Shown in pieces: positions 8,048-16,932 of a stretch of DNA of 64,000 nucleotides; the first letter of the stretch is position 1, and each line of letters starts with the position of its first letter. This stretch comes from Allobosea sp. AAP35 (GTDB lineage: Bacteria > Pseudomonadota > Alphaproteobacteria > Rhizobiales > Beijerinckiaceae). The translations under genes were made by a program, and so were the position numbers. The notes beneath the pieces are model-generated. The model was not told the DNA's origin, searched no databases, and was given only the letters and a program-made list of their open reading frames with translations. The stretch covers positions 186,001 to 250,000 of the forward strand of contig NZ_LJHQ01000003.1 in the NCBI RefSeq assembly GCF_001295925.1, given 5' to 3'.

Positions 8048-9097
8048 TCAGCGCCACTCCACCCAGCGGCCGTGGAAGTCGGCGCGTGCGATCTCGCGCT
8101 CGCCACCTTCCGGCCACGTGGTCAGGGTCACGGCCGCGCTCCCGCTCTGGTGGTCGCTTTCCATCCGCAACCAGGCGAGGGGGCGCGTGCGCGTGGCGGC
8201 TTCGCCCGCGCGGGCCATGGCCTGCGCGATGCGCTGCTGGGTCGCCGCCGGCAGATATTGCCACATGATCGTGTGGAGCAGCACCCGGGCCATGCCGTCG
8301 CGCTGCGGCAGGGCCAGCCTGGCCTCGACCCATTCCGCCGCATCCGCCTGTTCGACGCGCCAGGGTTGGGCGGCAGCCGCATCGAAGGCTGATCCTGTCG
8401 TGGTGATCCGGTCGCTCTGGTCCGGCCAGATATAGGACATCACGCGCTCGCGATCCGTAGGGTTCCCCGGATCGAGCGGGTTGAGATCGCAGGCGCGGCG
8501 GCTGGCGACGGTCAGCGGCGCCTCCATCGGCGGCAGCGACCCGCGCCAGTCGCTGCGGATCGTGACCGAGGCCGTCGGCTGCCCCCAGCGGCTGTTGCCA
8601 AGTTCGTAGCGATAGCCGTCGAAGCCGAGATTGAGCCCCGCGCTGGCGCCGATCTCCAGTAGGTCGAGCGGTAGCCCGGTGTCGCGGGCGATCAGCAGCG
8701 CGCCGCCCAGCAGCACCGCACAGCGCTTGACCTCGTTGGTCTGGGGGGCGCTGTCGAGAGCGGCAGTGAGGACGGCGTCATGCGCGGCGATGGCGCGAGC
8801 CAGGCCGTGCCACAAGGCTTCGGCGTCGGGCTGGTTGGGCGGATACAGCGCCGCCAGCCCTGCGTCGCGGCCGGAGCGGGCCAGCGCGTTGAGTCCGCCG
8901 GCGGCTCTCAGGGCCAGCGCATCGTCACGAGGCTCGCCGCGCCAGTTCAGGATCCGGTTGCCGAAGCTGCTGGATGGATCGAGACGTTCGCCGAGCAGGT
9001 CGCAAACCAGGGCGGTGAAGGGGGACCCCATGCGCCGGCAGCCATCGGCCTGGCCCGCAAAGGCCGCGCGAACCTGCGCCTCTCGCGCCATCTGCAT
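8048..9097 (-). CDS. DUF2332 family protein
   Basis: A 349-residue cytosolic protein of the DUF2332 family. Recognisable segments are SPFTALVCDLLGERLD, ALYPPNQPDAEALW, LLEIGASAGLNLGFDGYRYELG and CDLNPLDP, then a C-terminal ARVLLHTIMWQYLP. The GASAGLNL glycine-rich stretch resembles a nucleotide- or SAM-binding loop, but no activity is established. It lies 17 bases downstream of acpS on the same strand, so it is probably expressed with pdxJ-acpS. It belongs to the block that separates acpS from lepB. Confidence 0.85.
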   Translation of the reverse strand: MQMAREAQVRAAFAGQADGCRRMGSPFTALVCDLLGERLDPSSSFGNRILNWRGEPRDDALALRAAGGLNALARSGRDAGLAALYPPNQPDAEALWHGLARAIAAHDAVLTAALDSAPQTNEVKRCAVLLGGALLIARDTGLPLDLLEIGASAGLNLGFDGYRYELGNSRWGQPTASVTIRSDWRGSLPPMEAPLTVASRRACDLNPLDPGNPTDRERVMSYIWPDQSDRITTTGSAFDAAAAQPWRVEQADAAEWVEARLALPQRDGMARVLLHTIMWQYLPAATQQRIAQAMARAGEAATRTRPLAWLRMESDHQSGSAAVTLTTWPEGGEREIARADFHGRWVEWR

Positions 9098-9114
9098 GTC
9101 TGTCGGTCTCCGCC

Positions 9115-9519
9115 TCAGGCCGGCAGCGCCCGGGCCTCGATCACCACGAAGGCCTGCGCCATCGGCGGATCGTCGGTCATCGAGACATGCACGAACGCCT
9201 CATGGCCGGCCGGCGTCATCGCCTTGAGGCGCTCAGCCGCGCCGCCCGTCAGCTTCATTGTCGGGGCGCCGCCGGGCAGGTTGACGACCTCCATGTCGCG
9301 CCAGAACACGCCGGCGCGCAACCCCGTGCCGAGCGCCTTGGAGCAGGCTTCCTTCGCCGCGAAGCGCCGCGCATAGGACGCAGCCCGTGTCGACCGGCGA
9401 TCGGACTTGGCGCGCTCTCCGGCTGTGAAGACGCGGTGGGTGAAGCGCTCGCCGAACCGCTCCAGCGAGTTCGCGATGCGGTCGATGTCGCAGAGGTCGG
9501 AGCCGATGCCCAGGATCAT
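9115..9519 (-). CDS. acpS: Holo-[acyl-carrier-protein] synthase
   Basis: Transfers 4'-phosphopantetheine from CoA to the acyl carrier protein, activating it for fatty acid synthesis. 134 residues, normal length. The magnesium-binding Asp is in [15 protein letters not shown] and the catalytic Glu in [17 protein letters not shown], both intact. It follows pdxJ by 9 bases, the usual pdxJ-acpS operon. In relatives lepB normally comes next, but DUF2332 and an osmotic-type gene group intervene here. Confidence 0.96.
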   Translation of the reverse strand: MILGIGSDLCDIDRIANSLERFGERFTHRVFTAGERAKSDRRSTRAASYARRFAAKEACSKALGTGLRAGVFWRDMEVVNLPGGAPTMKLTGGAAERLKAMTPAGHEAFVHVSMTDDPPMAQAFVVIEARALPA

Positions 9520-9528
9520 GGCTCAGCT

Positions 9529-10278
9529 CTAGCCGGCGGCCCGTCCCTCGTCCATGGCCTGCCGCATCTGGCCAATGGCCGCGTCGAGACCCACGAAGAT
9601 CGCTTCGCCCATCAGGAAGTGGCCGATGTTGAACTCGGCGAAGTCCGGCACGGCGGCGAGCTGGCGCGCCGTGTCGAAATCGAGTCCATGCCCGGCATGG
9701 ACCTCGATCCCCAGCGACGCCGCGAACGCCGCGCCTTTCGCCAGCCGCGCGAACTCGGCGCGCGCCTTGTCGTGATGCCCGTCGGCAACCGCATGGCACC
9801 AGGTTCCGGTGTGCAGCTCGACCACCGGAGCGCCGAGCTTCGCCGCCATCGCGATCGGCGCCTCGTCGGCCTCGATGAAGAGCGAGACGCGGCAGCCGGC
9901 CTCCCGCAGCCGGACGATCTGCGGCGCGAGCATGTTGTGCTGGCCGACGACGTCGAGCCCGCCCTCGGTCGTGCGCTCCTCGCGCTTCTCCGGCACGAGG
10001 CAGGCGGCATGAGGCTTGAGCCGCTGCGCCAGCGCGATCATCTCCTCGGTCGCGGCCATCTCGAAGTTCAGGGGCTTGGTCAGTTCGGTGGCGAGCCGCG
10101 CCATGTCGGCATCGCGGATATGGCGGCGATCCTCGCGCAGATGCGCGGTGATGCCGTCGGCGCCCGCGGCCACGGCCTGATGCGCGGCACGCACGGGGTC
10201 GGGCAGGGCGCCGCCGCGGGCATTCCGCACGGTCGCGACATGATCGATGTTCACGCCCAATCGCAGCCGGTCTGCCAT
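9529..10278 (-). CDS. pdxJ: Pyridoxine 5'-phosphate synthase
   Basis: Condenses 3-amino-2-oxopropyl phosphate with 1-deoxy-D-xylulose 5-phosphate in the last ring-forming step of vitamin B6 synthesis. 249 residues of TIM barrel. The signature [17 protein letters not shown] is at the N-terminus, with [27 protein letters not shown] and [16 protein letters not shown] later. I chose ATG 10278 because GGGAGGG precedes it; the longer frame adds 11 atypical residues. It is first in pdxJ-acpS-DUF2332. Confidence 0.97.
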   Translation of the reverse strand: MADRLRLGVNIDHVATVRNARGGALPDPVRAAHQAVAAGADGITAHLREDRRHIRDADMARLATELTKPLNFEMAATEEMIALAQRLKPHAACLVPEKREERTTEGGLDVVGQHNMLAPQIVRLREAGCRVSLFIEADEAPIAMAAKLGAPVVELHTGTWCHAVADGHHDKARAEFARLAKGAAFAASLGIEVHAGHGLDFDTARQLAAVPDFAEFNIGHFLMGEAIFVGLDAAIGQMRQAMDEGRAAG

Positions 10279-10521
10279 GGATCGTCCCTCCCCAAAGATG
10301 ACAGCGTGCATAGACGAGAACGGCGGCCGCGCTCAAGGCGCCTCTTGGTCACGCTTGGAGACTGCGTCGCGGGAAATCGCGAAACTGCGACGGGCCCTGT
10401 TGGCGGTTTTCTAACCCCGTCGGCAGCGGCGGCGGCCGGCCGGATCCCGGCTAAGGCTATCGTAACGGCTTGGTGGGACGATCGCTGCTGGGGGAAGACC
10501 GGAAGTCAGGGACCATCGACC

Positions 10522-12222
10522 GTGCAGCTTGCTGTGAAATCGGAGCTATTCGAAAACGAGGTGGCCGCCGACAGGCGCGATCGCAGCCAGGATGCCAGGC
10601 GCTCGCTGGGGCGGGTGGTCTCCTGCGACGGCTCGCGGGCAACGATCGCCAGCACGGTTGCCGGCGCGGCCGGGCTCGATCCCGAATCCTGGACGGTCGG
10701 CCGGATGATCTCGATCAATCTCGGCGCCACGCGGATCGTCGGGCTGGTCTACGAGATGCACGCCGTCAGCCCGGTCTGGGACGAGGCGACCGACAACGTC
10801 ATCCACATTCAGGTCGAACTGCTCGGCGAGGTCACCGAGACGCCCGACAATCGCGTCCGCTTCCAGAGCGGCATCTCGACCTATCCACCGATCGGGGCCA
10901 TCGCCCATCGCATCCGCACCGGCGATCTTGCGCTCGTCCATGATCTGGGCTCGCGCAACGGCGTAGCCATCGGCGCGCTGACCCAGGATCCGACGATCCC
11001 GGCCACCGTCTGCATCGACGACATGCTGGCGCGCCATTTTGCGTTGCTCGGCACAACCGGCGTCGGCAAGTCGAGCGCTGTGGCGCTCCTGCTGCGCAAG
11101 GCCATCGCCGCCCGGCCGCGGCTGCGCGTGCTGATCCTCGACCCGCACAACGAATATGCCGGCGCCTTTCCCGACCGGGCCTTGTCGATCGACGCAGAAG
11201 GGCTCGATCTGCCATTCTGGATGTTCAAGCTCGAGGAGTTCGCCGAGGTTCTCTTCCGTGGCCGGGCGGCCTTCGAGGAGGAGGCCGACATCCTGCGCGA
11301 GGTCGTGTCCGCGGCGCGTGAACGCTATCGCGGCGGCACCCAGCGCAACCCGATGCGCGATCTCAACTCGACCCTGCTGAAACGCCCGCTCGATGCCGGC
11401 ATGGCCCGCCGGGAGGACGGCGCGGGCAGTGCCGGCGACATGCCCACGCCCTACAGGATCATCGATGCGATCGCCATCATCGACGAACTGATCGGCCTGC
11501 ACGAGATGCGCTGGCCGCGCCCCTCGCTGCGCTCGCTCAAAGTTCGCCTCGAGACGCTGCATGGCGATCCGCGCTACCAGTTCATGTTCGCCCGCGCCAA
11601 CATGATGGAGACGATGGCGCCGGTGGTGGCGCAGATCTTCCGGGTGCCCCATCATGGCCGGCCGATCACGGTCTTCCAGCTTGGCGGACTGCCCTCGGAG
11701 GTCGTCGACGCGGTTGCCTCCGTGCTGGCGCGGCTGGCCTTCGACCTCGCCATGGCGAGCCAGGGCACTTACGAGATCCTGCTGCTTTGCGAGGAGGCCC
11801 ATCGCTACGTCCCGGCCGACCAGTCGCTGGGCTTCCTGCCGACGCGCCAGGCGATCGCCCGCATCGCCAAGGAAGGCCGCAAATACGGCGCCTATCTCGG
11901 CGTGGTGACGCAGCGACCCGGCGAACTCGATCCGACCATCCTGTCGCAATGCTCAACCATCTTCGCCATGCGCCTGGCCAACGAGGTCGATCAGCAGATC
12001 ATCCGCTCCGCGATTTCCGACGCCTCGGCGAGCACGCTCAAATTCCTGTCCTCGGTCGGAAATCGCGAGGCGATCGCCTTCGGCGAGGGCGTTGCCACGA
12101 CCATGCGCATGCGCTTTGCCGAAGTGCCGCGCCATGAACTGCCGGCCATGGACCTTGTCGCGGGGGTCGAGGGCCGCCGCGAGCCAGGGCTGGACGAGAT
12201 GGTCAGGCGGATGCGCGGGTGA
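10522..12222 (+). CDS. HerA-like hexameric ATPase (DUF87, HAS-barrel)
   Basis: About 566 residues. An N-terminal beta-rich HAS-barrel-like region (about 25-165) precedes a FtsK/HerA ATPase core, with Walker [11 protein letters not shown] near residue 178 and Walker [15 protein letters not shown] near residue 420. Sensor-like segments include [20 protein letters not shown]. In archaea and some bacteria HerA partners NurA in DNA end resection, and related ATPases act in phage defence, but no nuclease gene is next to this one. The start is GTG 10522 (AGGGA 10 bases upstream) or GTG 10534; the long upstream open frame is antisense to pdxJ and acpS. Its role here is unknown. Confidence 0.85.
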   Translation: MQLAVKSELFENEVAADRRDRSQDARRSLGRVVSCDGSRATIASTVAGAAGLDPESWTVGRMISINLGATRIVGLVYEMHAVSPVWDEATDNVIHIQVELLGEVTETPDNRVRFQSGISTYPPIGAIAHRIRTGDLALVHDLGSRNGVAIGALTQDPTIPATVCIDDMLARHFALLGTTGVGKSSAVALLLRKAIAARPRLRVLILDPHNEYAGAFPDRALSIDAEGLDLPFWMFKLEEFAEVLFRGRAAFEEEADILREVVSAARERYRGGTQRNPMRDLNSTLLKRPLDAGMARREDGAGSAGDMPTPYRIIDAIAIIDELIGLHEMRWPRPSLRSLKVRLETLHGDPRYQFMFARANMMETMAPVVAQIFRVPHHGRPITVFQLGGLPSEVVDAVASVLARLAFDLAMASQGTYEILLLCEEAHRYVPADQSLGFLPTRQAIARIAKEGRKYGAYLGVVTQRPGELDPTILSQCSTIFAMRLANEVDQQIIRSAISDASASTLKFLSSVGNREAIAFGEGVATTMRMRFAEVPRHELPAMDLVAGVEGRREPGLDEMVRRMRG

Positions 12223-12249
12223 GCCGGGCGAGCGCGCCGACCGCCTCAA

Positions 12250-12280
12250 TTCCCTCCCCACCGCAAGCGGGGGAGGGGGA
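12250..12280. repeat. G/C-rich palindrome (CCCTCCCC...GGGGAGGG)
   Basis: CCCTCCCC at 12252-12259 pairs perfectly with GGGGAGGG at 12270-12277 around ACCGCAAGC. It lies between the HerA-like gene and rpoZ. It has no T-run, so it is more likely a dispersed intergenic palindrome than an intrinsic terminator, although it could still stop or stabilise the herA transcript. Confidence 0.5.
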
Positions 12281-12385
12281 CGGCGCGCCAGGGCGGCACG
12301 CAAATCTTGCATCTCGTCCGCTTTGGCTGTAAGGCCGGCTCACATCATCTTCCCTGCATCGCTAAAGATCAGAAGGAGCCGCGCC

Positions 12386-12778
12386 ATGGCTCGCGTTACC
12401 GTTGAGGATTGCATCGACAAGGTGGACAACCGCTTCGAGCTGGTTCTCCTCGCCAGCCATCGTGCGCGGATGATCCAGTCGGGCTCGGCGATTCTCGTTT
12501 CCCGCGACAACGACAAGAACCCCGTCGTCGCGCTGCGCGAAATCGCCGACGAGAAGCTCAAGCCCGAGGATCTCAAGGAAGACCTTATCCACTCGCTGCA
12601 GAAGCATGTCGAGGTCGACGAGCCCGAGGCCGAGACCGTGCCGCTGCTCGCAGCGCCCGGCCAGAGCGCCTCGACCCCCGATTCGGAGGTCCAGTTCGAC
12701 CGCATGAGCGAGGACGACCTGCTGCGCGGCCTCGATGGCCTCGTGCCCCCGACCGAGAGCGCCGACGACGAGGACTGA
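12386..12778 (+). CDS. rpoZ: RNA polymerase omega subunit
   Basis: A 130-residue omega subunit that helps assemble RNA polymerase and forms part of the ppGpp-binding site in proteobacteria. The [30 protein letters not shown] start and the [14 protein letters not shown] helix are diagnostic. The C-terminus is longer and acidic compared with the E. coli protein (about 90 residues), as is common in alphaproteobacteria. AGAAGGAG lies 7 bases before the ATG. It is followed by a strong terminator and then by the (p)ppGpp enzyme, its functional partner. Confidence 0.97.
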   Translation: MARVTVEDCIDKVDNRFELVLLASHRARMIQSGSAILVSRDNDKNPVVALREIADEKLKPEDLKEDLIHSLQKHVEVDEPEAETVPLLAAPGQSASTPDSEVQFDRMSEDDLLRGLDGLVPPTESADDED

Positions 12779-12822
12779 TCCTCCAGCGGCTTATTGCCAA
12801 TGCTCTCTTCACCAGTTCCGTG

Positions 12823-12847
12823 AAAGCCCGGCCCAGCCGGGCTTTTT
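12823..12847 (+). terminator. Rho-independent terminator after rpoZ
   Basis: Perfect 10-bp stem AAAGCCCGGC (12823-12832) / GCCGGGCTTT (12836-12845) with a CCA loop and a five-T tail (12843-12847). It lies 45 bases after the rpoZ stop and should separate rpoZ from the relA/spoT homologue. Confidence 0.88.
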
Positions 12848-12872
12848 CCATGGCCCCAACAGGGAATACGCC

Positions 12873-12901
12873 TTGCTGCCTGCTTGCGTCGCGCCGATAT
12901 T
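12873..12901 (+). promoter_or_regulatory. Possible sigma-70-type promoter for rsh
   Basis: TTGCTG (12873-12878), a 17-base spacer, and GATATT (12896-12901) lie 40 bases before the rsh start and after the rpoZ terminator. The match to consensus is moderate and was found by eye only. Confidence 0.35.
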
Positions 12902-12940
12902 GACCGACTCCGAAGCAGGCAGGCGTGACAGAGGGCCCGC

Positions 12941-15181
12941 ATGGCCATGATGCGGCAATACGAACTCGTCGACCGGGTTCGCAGCTACAATCCCAACACC
13001 GACGAGGACCTGCTCAACCGGGCCTATGTCTATGCCATGCGCGCGCACGGCACCCAGAAGCGTGCCTCTGGCGATCCGTTCTTCGCCCATCCGCTCGAAG
13101 TCGCGGCCCTCCTCACCGATCTCAAGCTCGATGACGCGACGATCGTCGCCGCCGTCCTGCACGACACTGTCGAGGACACGGCCGCCACGCTCGAAGAGAT
13201 CGAGAGCATGTTCGGGCCCGATATCCGCCGGCTGGTGGATGGGCTGACCAAGATCAAGAAGCTCGACCTGGTCTCCAAGAAGGCCGCTCAGGGCGAGAAT
13301 TTCCGCAAGCTCCTGCTCGCCATCGTCGACGACGTCCGCGTCCTGCTGGTCAAGCTCGCCGACCGGCTGCACAACATGCGCACCCTGCACTTCATGGCGC
13401 CCGAAAAGCGCCTGCGCATCGCCGAGGAAACTGCGGAAATCTATGCCCCGCTCGCCGGCCGGATGGGCATGCAGGAGCTGCGCGAGGAACTGGAAGAACT
13501 GGCCTTCCGCCATATCAAGCCGGAAGCGCATGCAACCGTCACCAAGCGGCTGGAAGAGGTCACCGAGCGCGAAGGCCAGGTCATCGGCGCGATTGAGAAG
13601 GATTTGAAGGACAAGCTCGCCGCCAGCGGCATCCAGGCGGAGGTCTCAGGGAGGCGCAAGCGCCCCTATTCGATCTGGAAGAAGATGGAGCGCAAATCCA
13701 TCTCCTTCGAGCAGCTTTCCGACATCTTCGGCTTCCGCGTCATCGTCGAGACGCCGGAGGATTGCTACCGCGTGCTCGGCATCGTCCACATGACCTGGCC
13801 GATGGTGCCCGGCCGTTACAAGGACTACATCTCGACACCCAAGCAGAACGACTACCGCTCGATCCACACCACCGTGGTAGGCCCCGGCCACAGCCGCGTC
13901 GAACTGCAGATCCGCACCGACACGATGGACCGCATCGCCGAATTCGGCATCGCCGCCCACGCCCATTACAAGGACGGTCGCACCACCGATCTCGCGCAAT
14001 ACGCCGATGAGAGCCGCGCCTATCAATGGCTGCGGCGCACCGTCGATCTGCTGGCCGAGGGCGACAGCCCCGAGGAGTTTCTCGAGCACACCAAGCTCGA
14101 ACTCTTCCACGACCAGGTCTTCTGCTTCACCCCCAAGGGCCGGCTGATCGCGCTGCCGCGCGGCGCCACCCCGATCGATTTCGCCTATGCGATCCACACC
14201 AATGTCGGCAACAGCGCGGTCGGCGCCAAGATCAACGGCCGCATCGCGCCGCTTTTGACCGAGCTCGCCAATGGCGACGAGGTCGAGATCACCCGCGCCG
14301 AGGGGCAGACGCCGCCGGCCGCCTGGGAATCGCTCGTCGTCACCGGCAAGGCCCGCGCCGCGATCCGCCGCGCCACCCGCACCGCCGTGCGCCGGCAGTA
14401 TTCGGGGCTGGGCCGCCAGATCCTGGAGCGCGCCTTCCACCGGGCCGAGCGTCCTTTCACCGACGAGAAGCTCAAGGCAGCCCTCAAGCGCCTCGCCCGT
14501 ACGGCCGTCGATGACGTGCTGGCGGCGGTCGGGCGCGGCGAGATGTATTCCGGCGACGTGGTCAAGGCCGTCTACCCCGACCTCGAGCCCGAGAAGCGCG
14601 GAGCGCCCGAAGCCAGGGCCGCCGGCGCGACCACCGGCAACGGCAAGGGCTGGTTCGAACTGCGCCAGGGCGAGAATCTGAAGTTCAAGCTGCCGGGCGA
14701 GACACCCGCAGATGAGGGCCCCGACGACAACGCGATCCCGATCCGCGGCCTCGGCGGCGATCTGCCGGTGCGCTTCGCGCCCCATGGCGGTGCCGTGCCG
14801 GGAGACCGCATCGTCGGCATCCTGACGCCCGGCGAGGGCGTGACGATCTACCCGATCCAGTCCTCGGCGCTGGCCGCCTTCGACAATGAGCCCGAGCGCT
14901 GGCTCGATGTCCGCTGGGATCTCGACGACAAGGCGCCGCAGCGCTTCCCGGCGCGGATTTCGCTGCATTCGATCAACGAGCCCGGCTCGCTGGCGCAGAT
15001 CACCACAACGATCGCAGAGCATGACGGCAATATCGACGCCGTGGCGATGCACCGCCCCAACCCTGACTTCACGAACGTCGTCATCGACCTGACGGTCTGG
15101 GACCTGAAGCATCTCAGCGCCATCATCAGCGAATTGCGCGAGAAGCGCGTGATCAGCAAGGTCGAGCGGGTGGTGGGGTAG
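12941..15181 (+). CDS. rsh: Bifunctional (p)ppGpp synthetase/hydrolase (Rsh)
   Basis: A 746-residue RelA/SpoT homologue that makes and degrades the stringent-response alarmone. The hydrolase HD domain is intact (FFAHPLEVA; VLHDTVEDT; KLADRLHNMRTL). The synthetase domain has DIFGFRVIV and YKDYISTPKQNDYRSIHTTV. A TGS domain follows (VFCFTPKGRLIALPRGATPIDFAYAIHTNVG), with an ACT domain at the C-terminus (SLHSINEPGSLAQITTTIAEHDGNIDAV). Like other alphaproteobacteria, this organism probably has this one long enzyme. It lies downstream of rpoZ, whose product helps RNA polymerase sense ppGpp. Confidence 0.96.
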   Translation: MAMMRQYELVDRVRSYNPNTDEDLLNRAYVYAMRAHGTQKRASGDPFFAHPLEVAALLTDLKLDDATIVAAVLHDTVEDTAATLEEIESMFGPDIRRLVDGLTKIKKLDLVSKKAAQGENFRKLLLAIVDDVRVLLVKLADRLHNMRTLHFMAPEKRLRIAEETAEIYAPLAGRMGMQELREELEELAFRHIKPEAHATVTKRLEEVTEREGQVIGAIEKDLKDKLAASGIQAEVSGRRKRPYSIWKKMERKSISFEQLSDIFGFRVIVETPEDCYRVLGIVHMTWPMVPGRYKDYISTPKQNDYRSIHTTVVGPGHSRVELQIRTDTMDRIAEFGIAAHAHYKDGRTTDLAQYADESRAYQWLRRTVDLLAEGDSPEEFLEHTKLELFHDQVFCFTPKGRLIALPRGATPIDFAYAIHTNVGNSAVGAKINGRIAPLLTELANGDEVEITRAEGQTPPAAWESLVVTGKARAAIRRATRTAVRRQYSGLGRQILERAFHRAERPFTDEKLKAALKRLARTAVDDVLAAVGRGEMYSGDVVKAVYPDLEPEKRGAPEARAAGATTGNGKGWFELRQGENLKFKLPGETPADEGPDDNAIPIRGLGGDLPVRFAPHGGAVPGDRIVGILTPGEGVTIYPIQSSALAAFDNEPERWLDVRWDLDDKAPQRFPARISLHSINEPGSLAQITTTIAEHDGNIDAVAMHRPNPDFTNVVIDLTVWDLKHLSAIISELREKRVISKVERVVG

Positions 15182-15204
15182 GGGGGCTTCCCAACCATCC
15201 CCCG

Positions 15205-15313
15205 CGTCATCCCGGATCAGCGGCGAAGCCGCGCAACTCCGGGATCCATCATAGGGCTCCGCTGTGCTCTATGATGGATCCCGGCGCTCCGCTTCGCTTC
15301 GGCTGGGCTGACG
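15205..15313. repeat. Intergenic palindromic repeat, family A (copy 1)
   Basis: Between rsh and recO. CCGGGATCCATCATAG (15239-15254) pairs perfectly with CTATGATGGATCCCGG (15269-15284) around a 14-base loop. An outer arm starts CGTCATCCCGGA (15205) but its right partner is diverged (GGCTGGGCTGACG). The same element occurs at 24581-24691 and as a degenerate half at 29855-29905. Confidence 0.85.
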
Positions 15314-15360
15314 GCGCGCCTGAAATTGCAGCGTCGCGCGGTCCGCCCTAAACCCTCACC

Positions 15361-16104
15361 ATGGAATGGAGCGACGAGGCCACGATCATCGGAATCCGCA
15401 GGCATGGCGAGAGCGCCGTGATCCTGGAGGCCATGACACGGGACCATGGCCGCCATCTCGGCCTGGTGCGCGGCGGCCGCTCGTCGAAGCAGCAGCCCGT
15501 GCTCCAGCCCGGCAACGCGGTGTCGCTGACCTGGCGGGCGCGGCTCGACGAGCATCTCGGCGAATACAAGGTCGAGTTGCTGGCCTCGCATGCGGCGCGG
15601 CTGATCGAGGCGCCGGTCGCGCTTTACGGGCTCGCCACGATTTCAGCCCTCCTGCGTCTGCTGCCGGAGCGGGACCCGCATCCCGGGCTGCATGGGGCGC
15701 TGGCGGTGATGGTCGAGCATCTGCACGAACCCGGCCTCGCGCCGGCGCTGGTCGTGCGCTTCGAGATCGCGATGTTGGCCGAACTCGGCTTCGGGCTGGA
15801 CCTCGCGCGCTGCGCCGTCACCGGTTCGCCTGACGATCTGAGCCATGTCTCGCCGAAATCAGGCAAGGCTGTCAGCCGCAAGGAAGCCGAGCCCTATCGC
15901 GATCGGCTGCTGGCGCTGCCGCCCTTCCTTAGCGAAGGGCAGGGCGCCCGCCAGCCCTCAGCCGCCGATCTCACGGCGGGCTTTGCGCTGACCGGCTATT
16001 TCCTGCGCCGTCACGTCTTCGAGCCGCGCGGCTTGGCCGAGCCGCCCGAGCGGGCGCGGCTGGTCGAGATCGCGGCGCGCGCCTCGGTCGCGTCGGAGGC
16101 CTGA
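15361..16104 (+). CDS. recO: DNA repair protein RecO
   Basis: A 247-residue recombination mediator that works with RecR to load RecA at gaps. The N-terminal OB fold begins [30 protein letters not shown], followed by GLVRGGRS, and a helical C-terminal domain has [22 protein letters not shown]. The four-Cys zinc finger of some RecO proteins is not present, only the first Cys. In alphaproteobacteria recO usually follows era; here the era group is distant and inverted. The last 94 bases overlap the end of the convergent DUF1003 gene. Confidence 0.94.
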   Translation: MEWSDEATIIGIRRHGESAVILEAMTRDHGRHLGLVRGGRSSKQQPVLQPGNAVSLTWRARLDEHLGEYKVELLASHAARLIEAPVALYGLATISALLRLLPERDPHPGLHGALAVMVEHLHEPGLAPALVVRFEIAMLAELGFGLDLARCAVTGSPDDLSHVSPKSGKAVSRKEAEPYRDRLLALPPFLSEGQGARQPSAADLTAGFALTGYFLRRHVFEPRGLAEPPERARLVEIAARASVASEA

Positions 16105-16802
16105 GCGCTGCGCAGTTCCTGGAGCAGTTCGATCTGCACCTCCTGGATCTCGGCGAGCCTCTGCCATTGCCGGTTGACCAGATGGTCCATCTTCTCGTGC
16201 AGATGCCGGATCTCGAGCTCCGCCTTCAGGTTGACCTGGTAGTCGTTGCGCGCTCGCGCGCGGTCCTTCTCCTCCTGCCGCTGCTGGCTCATCATGATCA
16301 CCGGTGCCTGCACGGCGGCGACGCAGGATAGAAGCAGGTTGAGCAGGATGAAGGGATAGGGGTCGAAATGGGTGGCCCCGAGCAGGTTGATCGACATCCA
16401 GAAGGCGATGATGACGCCAAACGAGATCAGGAAAGCCCAGCTCCCGCCGAAGCTGGCGACATGGTCGGCTAGCCGCTGGCCGAAGGTTCGGTCGCGGTCG
16501 ATCTCGTCATCGGTGTTGCTGGTGATGAGCTCGGAGCGGGCCAGACTTTCGGCGACCTGCCGGTCGAGGTCGTTCATCTCGCCGCGTTCGCTCGCCAGCA
16601 TCGCGTTGACATAGCGCGAGCGGTAGAGCGCGACCTGGTCTTGGCCGATCAGCGCATGCGCCGGCAACTCCGGATGGTCCTGCCGGATCGCATCGGCGAG
16701 CGCCGGCCGCAGCGCATCGAGGCTGATGAGGTCGCGCTTCGGCACGGTCTGCCCCGTCAAGGAGCAGGTGCCATTGTCCGCGCTGTGATCATGGCTCGTC
16801 AT
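16011..16802 (-). CDS. DUF1003 family membrane protein
   Basis: About 263 residues. The cytosolic N-terminus includes [23 protein letters not shown], then an acidic region, then the DUF1003 core with two membrane helices ([22 protein letters not shown] and [26 protein letters not shown]). The long C-terminus is charged and predicted coiled-coil ([29 protein letters not shown]). The function of DUF1003 proteins is not settled. ATG 16802 is preceded by GGAG; a longer frame to 16979 overlaps parC. It converges on recO with a 94-base 3' overlap. Confidence 0.88.
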   Translation of the reverse strand: MTSHDHSADNGTCSLTGQTVPKRDLISLDALRPALADAIRQDHPELPAHALIGQDQVALYRSRYVNAMLASERGEMNDLDRQVAESLARSELITSNTDDEIDRDRTFGQRLADHVASFGGSWAFLISFGVIIAFWMSINLLGATHFDPYPFILLNLLLSCVAAVQAPVIMMSQQRQEEKDRARARNDYQVNLKAELEIRHLHEKMDHLVNRQWQRLAEIQEVQIELLQELRSAQASDATEARAAISTSRARSGGSAKPRGSKT

Positions 16803-16932
16803 GCGGCTCTCCGTTGTCTCGCGCGTGCGGCGATCGATTGTATAGGGGGATATCGCCCGCCATCGTTCTAGCGGGGTGATTCGCGCCATGCGATAGAGGC
16901 GCGGACGAAATGAGAGCTGGGGTGAGCAAACA

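Noticed and set aside
9187..10521. Long N-terminal extension of the HerA-like ATPase frame
   Set aside because: It runs antisense through acpS and pdxJ with no family-like residues. A GTG with a ribosome site at 10522 gives a normal-length protein.
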